A model generated the notes under the pieces. It worked only from the letters and a program-made list of their open reading frames with translations, did not search any database and was not told the origin of the DNA. Positions 24,456 through 35,614 of a DNA stretch of 64,000 nt are shown in pieces. Every line of letters starts with the position of its first letter. The first letter of the stretch is position 1. Location: contig CM025855.1 in the NCBI GenBank assembly GCA_003952965.2, positions 20,957,122 through 21,021,121 of the forward strand, written 5' to 3'. The stretch is from Morella rubra. Taxonomy: Eukaryota > Streptophyta > Magnoliopsida > Fagales > Myricaceae. Position numbers and translations under genes: made by a program.

Positions 24456-25213
24456 AAGGGTCAATTTGTTTAGTTGTAAAACACTTTTTTTTTAGCGCAG
24501 ATTCCAATGCATTAAGTTTCAGTAAAATATTATAATTTCTGTTGTTTGGTTGTTAACTTAAATATATTTTCTAAAAATAATTTTCAATGTTTGGACGGTT
24601 GTATTTTTGTAATCTTTATAATTAATAAATTTAATTCTTAACATTAATTTGAAATAAAATAAAAAATCAATCAAATGACATATGAAACTAAAATTTCAAG
24701 TAAATTGAAAATTTTTCTACTTTCAATTCTATTTTTTTTTTAATACGGATTGCTACCTAGGATTTTTTCAAGTAAATTGAGAATTTTTCTACTTTCAATT
24801 CTAGAAAATTTTCAAAATGGAATGCTATGTAGGATTTTTTCAAGTAAATTGAGAATTTTTTTGCTTTCAATTTTAGAAAATTTTCAAAATAGATTGCTAC
24901 TTGGGATTTTCTAGAAATTGCGAGATAGTTGAGAAGAGCAGCCTTCGTCTAGAGAGAAAGTAACGTTTTTGTTTTTTCTTAGAGAGACTGTGAGAAGGGG
25001 AGAACGGACTAGTGAAGGTCGGGAGAGGTTAGGGAAAGAAGATTCATGACTTTTTAAAAAAAGCCTCTTTCCAGAAAGTAAGGTTATATTTTACGTTTGA
25101 TGGAATTTAGTTTCTATTGACCGCGTTTTTACGGAGCATCCAAACACTAGAAATTAGAAATTAAGTAAAGTGCTTTACAAAAAAAAGAATAGAGCGAAAT
25201 AAACGTTCCCTAA
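24456..25213. mobile_element. hAT-like MITE carrying a 72-bp tandem repeat
   Basis: The left end reads AAGGGTCAATTTGTTTAGTT with GTAAAACAC close by; the right end, inverted, reads TTAGGGAACGTTTATTTCGC followed by GTAAAGCAC. The left half recurs inverted at 3,078-3,358. The interior has three tandem 72-bp units. There is no coding capacity. An 8-bp target duplication is not evident, so the hAT label rests on the AGGG-type ends. Confidence 0.65.
24695..24910. repeat. Three 72-bp tandem units inside the MITE
   Basis: Units start at 24,695, 24,767 and 24,839, each opening TTCAAGTAAATTGA. Each ends with a GGATTTT-like motif just before the next unit. The first differs most. The related copy at 3,078-3,358 has a single unit, so the expansion is specific to this copy. 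Confidence 0.9.
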
Positions 25214-25486
25214 GATATCATTCATTTTCTGTAATTTTGTCAAGGTCAATAGTCAAGTTATAATATTCACTAGTCTATGTACGTATTTACCATGGTCTCT
25301 TCCTATTTTCCCAACCACCCAAAGTCAAACATCCGGATCAAGAAGCAGTAGTGGGCCTCTGGGGTCGAGACCGACTTGCATTTTATTAGGCTAGCTCTTG
25401 TATTCTGGTCTGCTCTGAATTTTGATTATATTTTGCATGGCGCAATTGCTGACGAGGATGTTAAGTGTCGTGTTTTTATCTGACAC

Positions 25487-25801
25487 AAAATACACTCTAC
25501 ACTCTCAATTTTTTATTTTCTTAATATTGAGTTTTTAAAGTTTTAATTCTAGTCCATTTACACTTTTTATCTAAATAAGCCGTTAAAAAAAATAAAAAAT
25601 TAAATGGAGGGTGCAAATCGATAATGGGCAGTCCCCATGCGAGAGGCATGCATCTTAATTTTGTTCGTTTTGATAGATAATTTGGACAAAGGGTGCAAAA
25701 CAACGGAAATCAAAATTTCAAAGGCTCAATGTCATGTAAATAAAAAAGATACGGTGTAGAGTGTCAATACTCTCAAACTTTTGGAGCACAAAGTGTATTT
25801 T
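25487..25801. mobile_element. Degenerate inverted-repeat element
   Basis: The left end AAAATACACTCTACACTCTC and the inverse of the right end, AAAATACACTTTGTGCTCCA, share the terminal ten bases and further scattered blocks (ATTGAG, TTTAAA). The length of about 315 bp with no coding potential suggests a MITE. No target duplication was found. Confidence 0.4.
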
Positions 25802-26663
25802 TTCTTATTGTTTGAGTGTTTTCTCTTAATTTGGAAAAATGTATGGTTACTCAAGGAGCATGTAAGACATTATATAAGCATTTTCAGGATTAATTTCCTT
25901 GTCTAGCAGCGAATTTCTTAAAAATGATTAAGAGTCTCTACAATTCTTTTTTCAAATTGTACTATGCAGTTCGGAGAAAGATCGACTGTATCTAAGTCAT
26001 ATATGATTTAAAATACAAAGTATTTAATTTTTATTGTATATATCTTTTTTCAAATTGCACTATATATACAACTCAAGTAAAGACTTGAGGATGAAAAATA
26101 AGTAACCGTCCACTTAAAAGTTTCAATTTATTGGAAAAAAGAAATTCCTAACAATTTTTCAACCAAAATGAAAATTTTTGGATCGATTTGTTCTTTTTGA
26201 AGATGGGTCTATAAAGCATATGTTCGGTTGCTAGGAATTAATTAAATCTCTTCGTAACGATAAAATAGTGCACTGCTTAATTCTCTCTGTCTCCCCCTCC
26301 CACTTTTTTGTTTTTCTCCAATACTAGATTTATTTAGTACTAATGAGGATTTTCTCAGACGAAGCGTTTATCGAAAATGTGTGGGAGAAGTATATAAGGC
26401 ATAATTTCAAAATATGTGAACGAAAATGATCAAATAAGAAAATAATTCACACCAACTCCAACACAAAGCGGTTAAATTTTATTTTCTATAGGTAAAAAAC
26501 GTTAACAATTCTTACATTTCAGGCATTCAAACATATCCAAGTAAGCACACGTGGTCAGTATATCCAATGATCCATTGTTTTTAAATGATAGCATTTAACT
26601 CTTCTTGTTAGTTTAAGTTGTTGGAACACACAGTGATCTTATATAAATTAGTCTAAGTTGCTG
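25802..26663. other. Intergenic, no gene seen
   Basis: AT-rich DNA with no supportable frame or RNA gene. Confidence 0.5.
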
Positions 26664-26682
26664 GAACAAAAGGTCATTTAAT

Positions 26683-26791
26683 GTTTTTTTTTGGTGACGA
26701 GGAGAAATTCAGCCCAACAAACTGGAGTGAAACCAACCTAACAAGCTGGTAAATACAGAGCCAATGCAACCTTCCAAGTGGCTCCAAAGAA
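26683..26791 (-). mobile_element. 5'-truncated SINE copy
   Basis: A poly-T left end (poly-A on the minus strand) followed by about 100 bp that match the 3' part of the adjacent full SINE (GGAGTGAAACCAACC versus GGAGTGAAATCCACC; CCAATGCAACCTTCCAA versus CCAATACAACCTTCCAA). It is flanked by GAACAAAAGGTCATTTAAT (26,664-26,682) and GAACAAAAGGTGATCTAAT (26,792-26,810), a 19-bp direct repeat with two changes, as expected for a target duplication. Confidence 0.7.
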
Positions 26792-26813
26792 GAACAAAAG
26801 GTGATCTAATATT

Positions 26814-27056
26814 TTTTTTGGTGATGACGAGAAATCCAATCCAGCAAACTCACTGGAGTGAAATCCACCTAAAAAGCTAGTAAATACCAAGCCAATACAA
26901 CCTTCCAAACCACACAAGTTAGATGAGTATTGTTTTACAGTAGAAGTGGCTCAAAAGAATTATTTGCATCTGAAGAAATTCGAACTTAAGACCTCAGGAA
27001 GAACATGCCCAAGGTCCCAGGTCATGACGTCTACCTAGGCCAACTCCTTGGACATT
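26814..27056 (-). mobile_element. tRNA-derived SINE
   Basis: Read on the minus strand, it starts with a tRNA-like head: an A-box-like GGCCTAGGTAG near 27,031-27,044 and a B-box-like GGTCTTAAGTTCGAATTTC near 26,976-26,994. It ends in a poly-A tract (T-run at 26,812-26,819). It is bordered by the 11-bp direct repeats GATCTAATATT (26,803-26,813) and GATCAAATATT (27,057-27,067). Its left target duplication overlaps the right duplication of the truncated copy next to it, so the two insertions share a site. SINEs are copied by LINE enzymes; an L1-type LINE lies at 60.7 kb. Confidence 0.75.
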
Positions 27057-27288
27057 GATCAAATATTATATTAGAAGAACTGCCCACTTTCTATTCCATT
27101 TTAATTATGATGATATTTTTTATACTTATGTTTAGATTGACCAGAAAAATTTGAAAAGTTTTTCGCAATTATTTTTTCACATATTCTAACTTTTCATAGA
27201 CTATTTTAAGATCTTTTTCACAAAACTCAATAACTTTTTACAAAGTTCAATATTTCTTAAAAAAAATGAGACATTTTAAAAAGGATTA

Positions 27289-28591
27289 TGTTAGCCCAAG
27301 GTTGTTTGCAAACAATCTTTTTTTATTTTGATGATAACAAATATTCTAAGTTTTGAAGGACTTTTAGATTTTATATTGTCAATCCACTTTTCTAAAAGAT
27401 ATATTTCAAAGATCAAAGTTTTTCTATCTAAAATAATTCTAAGTGGACTTAAACACCTTTTCATAAGTTGATGAAATCAATTTTCATATGATAGGTGCTT
27501 TAAGATATGTTGAAATGGATTGGATACTGTCAAAGAAGCTGATTTTTCTCTCAAGTATAGATAGTATCAATACATTGCCTAATGGTGTCAACACATTGTA
27601 TTGGCACCCAAGACAACAATTTTAGACCAAGTTTCATCGATACATTGTCTGATGATGTTGACACATTGCACTAACACCCGAGACAGCTATTCCAGACCTA
27701 GTCATGTGTCATAACACATTGAAGTCTAGTATCGACACACTGCACTGTCTCCCTTGAGCACAACTCCAGATCAAATTTTTGATGTGTCAATACATGCTAA
27801 CCGTGTGTCAACACATACCACGAGTTTGAAGAAAATTTGAAACGACGTCAAAACATTCAAATTGCTCTAAAATGACACGAGTGCCCTTCCAATAGTGTTT
27901 TTGATGGCTTTGAAGACCGTTGAAGACAAAGAAGGTTTAAATAGAAGAAGTTAGAGAGAAAGAAACAACAATCGTGCGATTTCATTTGCAATTACTTTAC
28001 GACCTAACTTTTAGAGAGAGAAAGTGCCTTGAAGAAGAGAGAAGACACCTACCAAGAAAGATTGTGATTCCCCTGCCAAACTTCAACTTTCTATAGAGAA
28101 TCTTGTCCTCTTGTGCACCTTTGTACTTTCCACTTGTATATTCGGCTTTGAGAGTCATTCTCTAATATTCCTTTGTACTCATCCTTTGTAAATCACTTGA
28201 GTGTTGGGTAAACACTGGTCCTACTCGTGTGAGTAGAAGAAATCCCTTAAATTTTGGGATTTGTGAAGTGAGTTAAAGTGTGAGCTCGGAAAAACGCTTT
28301 GTAAAGGTTCCTTAGCACCCGAGAAGCTAAGGTGTATTTATTATTTGAAGAATAGTGAAGGAAGCCCAAGGAAGTCAATAGCCTTGGGGTGGACATAGGC
28401 AAGTATTCGGCGAACCACCTAAAATTACGGTGTCATCTCTCTAACTCTATCTCTCTACTTTTCACACGTTTCATATCTCTCTTTGTGGTGTTTTATGCTT
28501 TATGTTATACTGCTTAAATTATCTTGAAAAAGTTTTTAAAATTTATTAAAACCCAATTCACCCCCCTCTTGGGTTGCTATTTAGACTTACA
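27289..28591 (+). mobile_element. Solo LTR of a Copia-type retrotransposon
   Basis: A 1,303-bp LTR beginning TGTTAGCCCAAGG and ending CTTGGGTTGCTATTTAGACT then TACA. It is flanked by GATTA and TATTA (4 of 5 identical) as target duplication. Just before its end it has the CCCAATTCACCCCCCTCTTG phrase common in plant Copia LTRs. The inverted LTR at 31,833-33,082 is a relative. No primer-binding site follows and no internal region is attached, so this is a recombined solo LTR. It also carries degenerate copies of the GTGTCGACAC motif seen in the relative. Confidence 0.75.
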
Positions 28592-28593
28592 TA

Positions 28594-28835
28594 TTAATTA
28601 TACTTTCCCCCTACGAACTTACACTCGATACTCAATATCCCCTAAACTATAACTCGTGACAACTCACCACCATAATTTACGTGTTCTGTTATACCCCGTT
28701 TAGGACCCGATTCCTCATTAAGTCGCATGTTTTCTATTACACGTGACCATCACGTGACTCCCATATGCTGCAATAAGACTTTAATGCCCCGACAAATAGT
28801 GCCATTGGATTTTTTTTTAATTTTTCCTGCAACTC
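28594..28835. repeat. Left member of a long inverted terminal repeat pair
   Basis: From TTAATTATACTTTCCCCCTA onward, about 240 bp match the inverse complement of 42,750-42,988. The match includes CTCAATATCCCCTAAACTAT, ACAACTCACCACCATA and, further in, TAGTGCCATTGGATTTTTTT. Such long inverted ends are typical of Mutator-like elements. The left end directly follows the solo LTR. No target duplication is shared with the distant partner. Confidence 0.75.
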
Positions 28836-28869
28836 TAAAACGACGTCGCCATCTGCTAACCCACCAACA

Positions 28870-31832
28870 CACTATAAGAAATAAAAGATTAGGTGACAAA
28901 TTTTTGGGTATCAAACTAAATTTTGTCGCCTAAAGTGAGTTTTCTCTGACAAAACATTAATTTCGTCACCCAAAACCATCGAGGAAAGCCAAATCCATCC
29001 AGACAGATCCTAAAACCATTCAGATAGATTTGTGGTGTGACGAAATACACCTCGTCGTGAATGAGTGACAATAAAAATTGTCATAAATACTTAATAGCCA
29101 TCCGAACCAATAAACAAACTGTTCGAACGTGTATCTGGGTGATAGAATCCAAATCTTCGTAGCTGAGTGACGATTAGAATCGTGACAAATTTTTCAAGTT
29201 TGTCCAGACGTTATTTTGAAAACGTCCGAACAAACTTTACCTAATGAATAATTATTGTTAGCACATAGTGACAAATTAAAAATTGTCATGAATACTGATT
29301 AACGTTTGGACGTATAAATGAGCATTCTAACGCCAAAAAAATAAACTCTTCTGGATGCTAAAAACATGTCTGTATAGGTACGAATGCTTCTTCCGTGAAT
29401 TGTGTGGTTCCACGTTGCAAAACTTCACACACATGATGTCGAAACCATCTGAACCTACACAAACTGTTTGGACGGATGTAAGTTCTAAAAGATTTTCGAA
29501 TTTGGCATATTTAATGACGTTAAATTTGATTGGGCCACGTATAAATATAATCGTTGAGAACCGTTCGAACCATTATGGAAACCATGTGGACGCCCTACTT
29601 GTCACATAAAACCTACCATACTTATCAAAATCACACTTTCACTGTCTCTTCTCTCAAACAACTTTAAGTAAAACCTTCTTCGTGACTTTGCTTTTTAATT
29701 TAATGCTTTTGACTTTTATTGTTTTTGTTGGATAATAAAGCCGTTTTCTTTGTGTTCATCGAAGTACCATTCAGACTCTTGAATATTTATGTTTGGACTT
29801 ATTGCATAGCGTCCGGATGTGGTTAAACTCCTTCTAAATGGAAACGTCGCCATTTGAATTAAGTGCAAACGGATTATACTTATGTTCAAACGCTTTTTGC
29901 TAGGTTGACCATGGATCACTCCAGGAGAAGTATCACTAATGCCGGGGCACAGACAAAGCGACCAGCTTTGGCTGACGCTTTAGTAGTGGAGTTGAGGGAA
30001 AGTATTCGGGCAATAGTGGAGCCGACGCATACGTTGTGTATGAAGCTCCACACCCCCTTGACCAATCTGGAGAATAATTTTGCTCTAACGGAGAGGGTCT
30101 GAGGGAGGAGCTGAATGCTATGCAGATGGAACTGATTTATGTGAGAGAACACATCTTCCAGTTGTACCAGTCTCTTTATACTGTTCCGATACAGCTTCAG
30201 ACACTCATCAAACGGGTGGATAATATGGAGGAGCAGTTGGAGCATGTTCGTGACGCCTTCGAATAAGATCTGGACCAGCCAGCTCATCTTCGTGATTCAG
30301 ACTAGTCTATGACTTATGATTAGTTAGTGTCCGGCTTGTGATTCAGACTAGTCTCCTGTTTATATTTTTTTGCTATTATTTACTTATGCTTTGTTAGTCT
30401 CCGGCTTGTACTAGACTTTATGATTATGTTTTTTGTTCGGTATTTCGATTATTTTGATATTTTATATTAATTATGTTTTTTCATTAGTTTAAATTTATTA
30501 CAATTTAAATGGACGATTAGTAAAATTAAATGGATAATTAGTACGAGTGCTAAGTTAACCGAACGGTTAGTATAATTAGTTATAACATATCATGTTTAAT
30601 ATAAAAGTATGCTTAACAACATAATCAAAATAAATAAATAAAGTTAAATTTTTTGCTAAATTACATTAAGTTAGTTAGATGATTTAAGTAAATTAAATTG
30701 AGTAAATTAAATAAGAACCATAATCAATTAATGAATTAAAGTAATATCAAATAAATTTGCTAAGCGTCCGCATGATGTAATCCCCGTTCGAACTCCTATC
30801 ATCAATCGACATCGTTGGAACGCACGAAAACACCGTCCGGACGCCCTTATCACAGTCGCATGGCTTACATGTGTTTAATGAGGAGCGTTCGCACCGTTGG
30901 AACGGACGACAATACCATCTAGACACTTGTGAAATAGTCGCATAGCTTACATGTGTTTACCTAAGACGACGGTTGAAAGTAGCTGTAACCGTCTGGATAG
31001 TTGGCAAAGCCTCCGAATGCGACGTGATGATTATTCAGCCAAACGTGTGCTTCCACGTCACATGATGTCAGGAGAATTGCGTCTGGACGCGCAAACACCT
31101 TCCGAACGCCTTTAATGTTTCGAATTATTTTAAACGGTTTAAATTTTGGTATTTAATGCGGTGAACTTTCATTGGGCCATGTGTGTTGAAAAGCATCCGC
31201 ACGGGAGACGGTGTCCACGAATTGTCAAATACTCGAACAGTCACGACATTTTCTCTTTAACCGATTGTTTTCTCATAAAAAATCTCTCAACCATCACATG
31301 TTTTCTTCCCAAATCATTACGTAAACTCCTTCCTTTGAGGCTCTAATCACATCCAGGTATGTTTTATTCATTTTTAGCAGGATTTTAGAGGAACAAATTT
31401 TGTTCTTTTTTAGTTTCACATATAGAATTTCAATCATATGTTTTGTGTACTATATTGTGTTTTTTGATTTATTTTTATTTAGAAATTGATTGTACAAAGT
31501 GCTAGGATTATTTTAAGTATATTTGTTTGAGATTTGGTGGTGATTTTGGGAGTGTGTGAGAGGTGGAGGGACGCTGCCATGGCTAAGTTAACTCAGTCAT
31601 CTTCCACGATGCATCCGAACACTATTTTCAGTCGTTCGGATGCCTGTTAGTATTCTAAAAGTGGTACGTTGTTTTTGCATGTGTCCGGACGTTATATCCA
31701 AGCAGTTCAAGTAGGTATTTATATTTAATTTAAATAGTTTATTTCTGTGTACCTCGTTCGGACGGCGGTCGCTCGCTGTTCGGACATTTTTGGTGAAAAC
31801 TTCATCATTTTTACAATGGTATAAATTTATCG
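28870..31832 (+). mobile_element. CACTA-like terminus with subterminal GTCCGGACG-type repeats
   Basis: CACTATAAGAAATAAAAG at 28,870 is a CACTA-superfamily end, followed by GTGACAAA/TTTGTCGCC stretches. Many variants of a 10-bp near-palindrome (CGTCCGGACG, CGTTCGGACG, CGTTTGGACG) are scattered at 29,100-29,830, again at 30,765-31,780, and near 35,035-35,115. In CACTA elements such subterminal repeats bind the transposase. The opposite terminus (TTCTTATAGTG-like) was not found. No TNPD-type transposase is visible, so it is a non-autonomous or truncated element. A Copia element interrupts the region at 31,833. Confidence 0.6.
29911..30266 (+). pseudogene. Coiled-coil protein fragment in the CACTA-like element (copy 1)
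   Basis: An ATG at 29,911 opens MDHSRRSITNAGAQTKRPAL and continues with ELRESIRAIVEPTHTL. A one-base shift near 30,100 leads into a second frame rich in heptads (REELNAMQMELIYVREHIFQ; DNMEEQLEHVRDAF) ending at TAA 30,264-30,266. The piece resembles the tail of the broken gene at 34,391-34,760: both have an EL-x5-RA-(V/I)-x2-PTH core followed by LTxLE. A role as a transposon-encoded accessory protein is likely but not shown. Confidence 0.5.
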
Positions 31833-33540
31833 TGAGTCTGAATATCAACCCAAGAGGGGGGTGAATTGGGTTCATAAAAAACTTTGCCCTTTTTTGATAA
31901 AAACTCTGATCTGAAAAATACCCCTTTTAACAAATAAAAATGCAGATCTGAATGTGTTTAATGCTATAGGTAAATATAAGCAATAAATAATAGCGACAAT
32001 GTAAAGAGTAGGAAAGAGAGATAACACTACTATTTTTAGTTAGTTCGGTCAACACTTGTCTACGTCCACCCCCAAGGCTATTGCCTTCTTTGGGCTTCTC
32101 TACTATACTCCAATAGTGTATACAACTTAGCTTCCTGGTGCTAAGTGACCGTTACAAGAGTTTTTCAGAGCTCACTCTTCAACTCGTACACAAATCCCAA
32201 AGTTTATGAGATTTCTTCTATCCTCAAGTGTATTCGACACTCAAAAGGTTTCTTAAAATTTAATGAAACGAATGAATAAACAATAGCTCTCAAAGCCAAA
32301 TCAGCAAAACAAAGCTCAATAAATGGCTACAAGACAAGATCTGATGATGATGATAGCAATGACAAACCAGATCTTCTTGGAAAACATCCAGCCTTTGACT
32401 TTTGCATTTTTCTCTCACTTGAAGGAGCTAGGTCAAGATTGATGATATAGAGAGGCAAAAAGTGTGCAAAAGATCTCTTTTCTCTCTCCATAAGGTTTCC
32501 TTTATAGGTCTTCAGTCTTGGGGGGTCCAGAGGGCTTTTTTGAATGTTGGAGAGGTGCCTTAAGTGTCATAACATCTTGATTCACGTGCTGAGTCATCAT
32601 TTTAAAAACAGAGTTTCTGCAACATGTGTCGACACCTTCATGCCTATGTGTCGATACCTTCATTAAGTCTGAAACTTGCTCGCAGGTGCTTGTGGTATGT
32701 GTCAACACTTCCATCACCATGTGTCGACACTTTGCTTCCCATGTGTCGACACCATTGAAATGGCAATCTATCTTTTGTGCTATGTGTCGACACCATGTCA
32801 ACCATGTGTCGACACCATCTTGGCAGATGGAGTTTTTTAGTGCTTTTTGATATCCAAACTTTTCTATATCAACATTAAAACTCATACAAAGAAAAATATC
32901 ATAGTTTAGGTGCAAGCCATGGTGTTTAAATCAAATATAGAGCATAATGAATTAAAGAGAGATATAAATACAATTGAGTACTCTTTATTGAATAGTGGAT
33001 TGACAACCACTTATTTTAAAAATATTTCATTTGTTATCATCAAAATCGAGTTAGATAATTCAAGATCAACCTTGGACTAACAATCTCCCCATTTTTTATG
33101 ATGACAATTCCCTTTTTAAAGATCTTTGCAATGAAAACAAAAAAGCTCCCCCTAAGAACAAGCGGAGGTTTTTCAAAAAGGTTATTGCAAAGTGCTTTGG
33201 ATTTTTAGAAAATTTTGCAAGAGTCTCCTTTGTATTTAGAGGTTTCCAAAAAAATTTAAACCTTTTAGAAACACTTCTATATCATCCTCCAAACTTCTCA
33301 AACTCCAAAGTATGATCTCAGATCACAAACACTTCAATATTCTTGAAATAAACAGAAGTTTAGAGTTTAGGAAAACTACCTAGTAGCCAATGACAAAGCT
33401 TTACAAATGAGAGAATAAATAAAATACCATTTTCAATCAGAGTTACGAAGGATATAAATAATTAACAACACACTCATCCAAAACAAATAATCATATATCA
33501 ATCAATGTCAAACATATAAAGATATATGAAAAATGCAATG
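31833..33540 (-). mobile_element. Truncated Copia element: 3' LTR and internal remnant
   Basis: On the minus strand an LTR of 1,250 bp (33,082 down to 31,833) begins TGTTAGTCCAAGG and ends near CTTGGGTTGATATTCAGACT. It is preceded by a polypurine tract AAAAAATGGGGAGAT (about 33,083-33,098 on the plus strand as the complement). About 450 bp of internal sequence, including TCCCCCTAAGAACAAG on the plus strand, follow to the right until similarity is lost near 33,540. The 5' LTR and all coding domains are gone. It inserted into the CACTA-like region. It is related to the solo LTR at 27,289 but inverted. Confidence 0.7.
32623..32815. repeat. Palindromic GTGTCGACAC array in the LTR
   Basis: Seven copies of the 10-bp palindrome GTGTCGACAC or one-base variants occur within about 190 bp (near 32,625, 32,646, 32,697, 32,720, 32,741, 32,783 and 32,804), most preceded by CCAT or CAT. 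Spacing varies between about 20 and 50 bp. The position in the LTR suggests a cis-acting array; function is inference. Confidence 0.85.
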
Positions 33541-33689
33541 GAATGTATTCTCTACGAAAAAAAGTAGGACAATTAGTACATATACTTCTCCCCCGAGTAA
33601 GTTTCCGCTCCAGCTCTATCATTGGAGCAGCATATGACAATTATTATGTCCCGCTTAATCGTTATAAAAGTGGCAGATCCAGTTGGCTG

Positions 33690-34260
33690 ATTTCAACTAT
33701 CTTCGATATGAGGATCAAAGGCTTCCAAAGGTGGTAGAGCAGGCGAGTTAGGTTCCGTACCTCCAAAGGATAGGCTCTGTGTCCATGGATCTAGTGCAAG
33801 AATTTTACGCTACTATTATTTGGGTGCCTAACGTCCAAAAACCTAGTTGGGAGGTCACCATTTGTAACACCCAGGTCATGTTCTCGCCGGACGAGCTAGC
33901 GAGATTCTTGGGCTATGAGAAGCCTATGGCAGTGTTCCCAAACTTACCTCTAAACGAGGAGGGCCGGCCTACTAGAGCTGAGGTATTCCAGACGATGCTA
34001 GATCCATATGCGATTATTTTAGAGGGAAGCAACATGGGCAACTGTTTCTTTTTTGGTGGATCATGCATCTGATCCTATGCTACTGCATCGACCTAAAAGA
34101 ACACACGATTGAGCTTGCTTTTCACCGACCGAGTTCATGTGCCTGATTGCAAAGGGGAGCCAGTTGATCTGGCATCATACGTATTTCAGTATGTTCGTGC
34201 AGAGGCCCTAAGTACCGATACAGTCTTTTCCTATCGTACGGTATTCTACTAACTCAGTTC
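33690..34260 (+). pseudogene. Broken 'putative plant transposon protein' domain gene
   Basis: One frame gives RYEDQRLPKVVEQAS just before and then SVSMDLVQEFYATIIWV, followed by SWEVTICNTQVMFSPDELAR and FLGYEKPMAVFPNLP (33,779-34,070). This is the conserved block of the plant transposon-associated proteins of unknown role: an LVxEFYA start, a beta segment, then SPDxLxxFLG. After a stop at 34,070 the similarity continues in other frames (GEPVDLASYVFQYVRAEALS and PKGPNETKGYPLG). Several stops and shifts make it a pseudogene. Its tail is the coiled-coil piece at 34,391. Confidence 0.6.
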
Positions 34261-34390
34261 TTGCACGCTATGCTGGTACCCAAGGGTCCTAATGAGACAA
34301 AGGGGTATCCACTTGGGTCGATCATCAAGACGACGCTCTTGCATTCCATAGCCCGGACATGCTAAGCCCTGATTATTGCTCGGGTAGCTG

Positions 34391-34760
34391 TTGGTAGACG
34401 ACAAGAGTAGCCTCGAGGGACTAAGGAGTGGGATCCTAGACAAAAAATTGACCCAAGGACTTGGGACAGAGCAACCGAGTTCAGTGGTGGATCTGATGGC
34501 CGAGCTGAGTGGGATTGTGCGAGCAGTCATGCAGCCCACCCATCAGATGTTGAGTTATATCATTGCTCGGCTTACGACTCTGGAGAGTAAGGTCGGCCAG
34601 CTAGACTCTGAGTGGAAGAAGGAGGTGGCTGAGTTCAGTCAGATATGAAGGAGGTGGCCTCTGGTGCACAATTACATGCCCTGACTTTACGGATCAGTGC
34701 AATAGAGGACCTCATGGACAGTGTACATACGGTTCTACATCTTGTGGATCAGGAGTAGCA
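34391..34760 (+). pseudogene. Coiled-coil tail of the same broken gene (copy 2)
   Basis: The frame 34,391-34,648 reads DLMAELSGIVRAVMQPTHQM then IARLTTLESKVGQLDSEWKK, and stops at TGA; further heptad-like text follows in another frame up to about 34,760. It resembles the piece at 29,911-30,266, so the two regions descend from one transposon-borne gene type. Confidence 0.55.
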
Positions 34761-35612
34761 GTAGTATTTTTATATTATGTTTGGACATGTATCTGGATTT
34801 TATTTTATGTTATTTTGTTTATATTATGTTTTGAGGATATTTGATATATTTATGTTAGTTCTATTTATTCATCCTTAGTACCACATGTTAATTAATATAT
34901 GTTGTGTTTCTCATTTTGTTACACTACAAACTTCAAAACTACTATCTAACACACTTAGATTTATATTTTTGACTAATATACTTGTAATAAATTGAATGGT
35001 ATGAGCTATAAAAAAAAATTAGATTGTTAAAAACCGTTTGGACGGCTAGATAAGTGTTTGGACGGTTTATTGTGAGTCGAACGATGTCAAATTAATTCAA
35101 AACAATCATCCAGACGATATATTGAAACAAAACTATGGCTTCATTTTTAAGTTTAAGCCCCGGTGCTCTTTGTTACGTTGGGCTATACTTTAATTTCTAT
35201 TTTCCTAAACTTTGTTGATATCTTTTAAATTACATCTTAGATTCTTCATTATTGAAAATTTGAAATAACATATTATATACTTTATTTTCTTATTCACTTG
35301 GTTGTTCAAATGGTTCACTATTGAGAATTTGAGTGTTGATTGTGAATTGTGATATATCTCATGCATGAAACCCCTTTTTAGATCACTTCTTGGTAGATAT
35401 CACTACATTGACGTTCATGTCTAACCTAAGGTGTAATGAAGCTAGTCCACTTCAATGAGTGATCTCTCTAATCTATATGATATTATTACTTTACTTTATT
35501 AGATAATAGTTAATACTTTATTTCTATGATATTTAGTCTAAGTGAAGCCAAAGCAACGTTCTCCAATTAATAAATACCGTGCAACTAGTGTGTCGCATAG
35601 GTGCATTTGGAG
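34761..35612. other. Intergenic, end of the CACTA-like region
   Basis: 35,035-35,115 holds four more CGTTTGGACGG-type subterminal motifs. The rest is AT-rich with no gene and no recognisable terminus. Confidence 0.5.
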
Positions 35613-35614
35613 AA

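Noticed and set aside
28594..28835. A single 14.4-kb transposon with a clear target duplication
   Set aside because: The sequences just outside 28,594 and 42,988 do not match, so a single-element claim is not supported; kept only as a question.
32502..32915. Cys/His-rich 137-codon minus-strand frame
   Set aside because: The apparent repeats with CRH come from the palindromic GTGTCGACAC array in the LTR, not from a zinc-finger protein.
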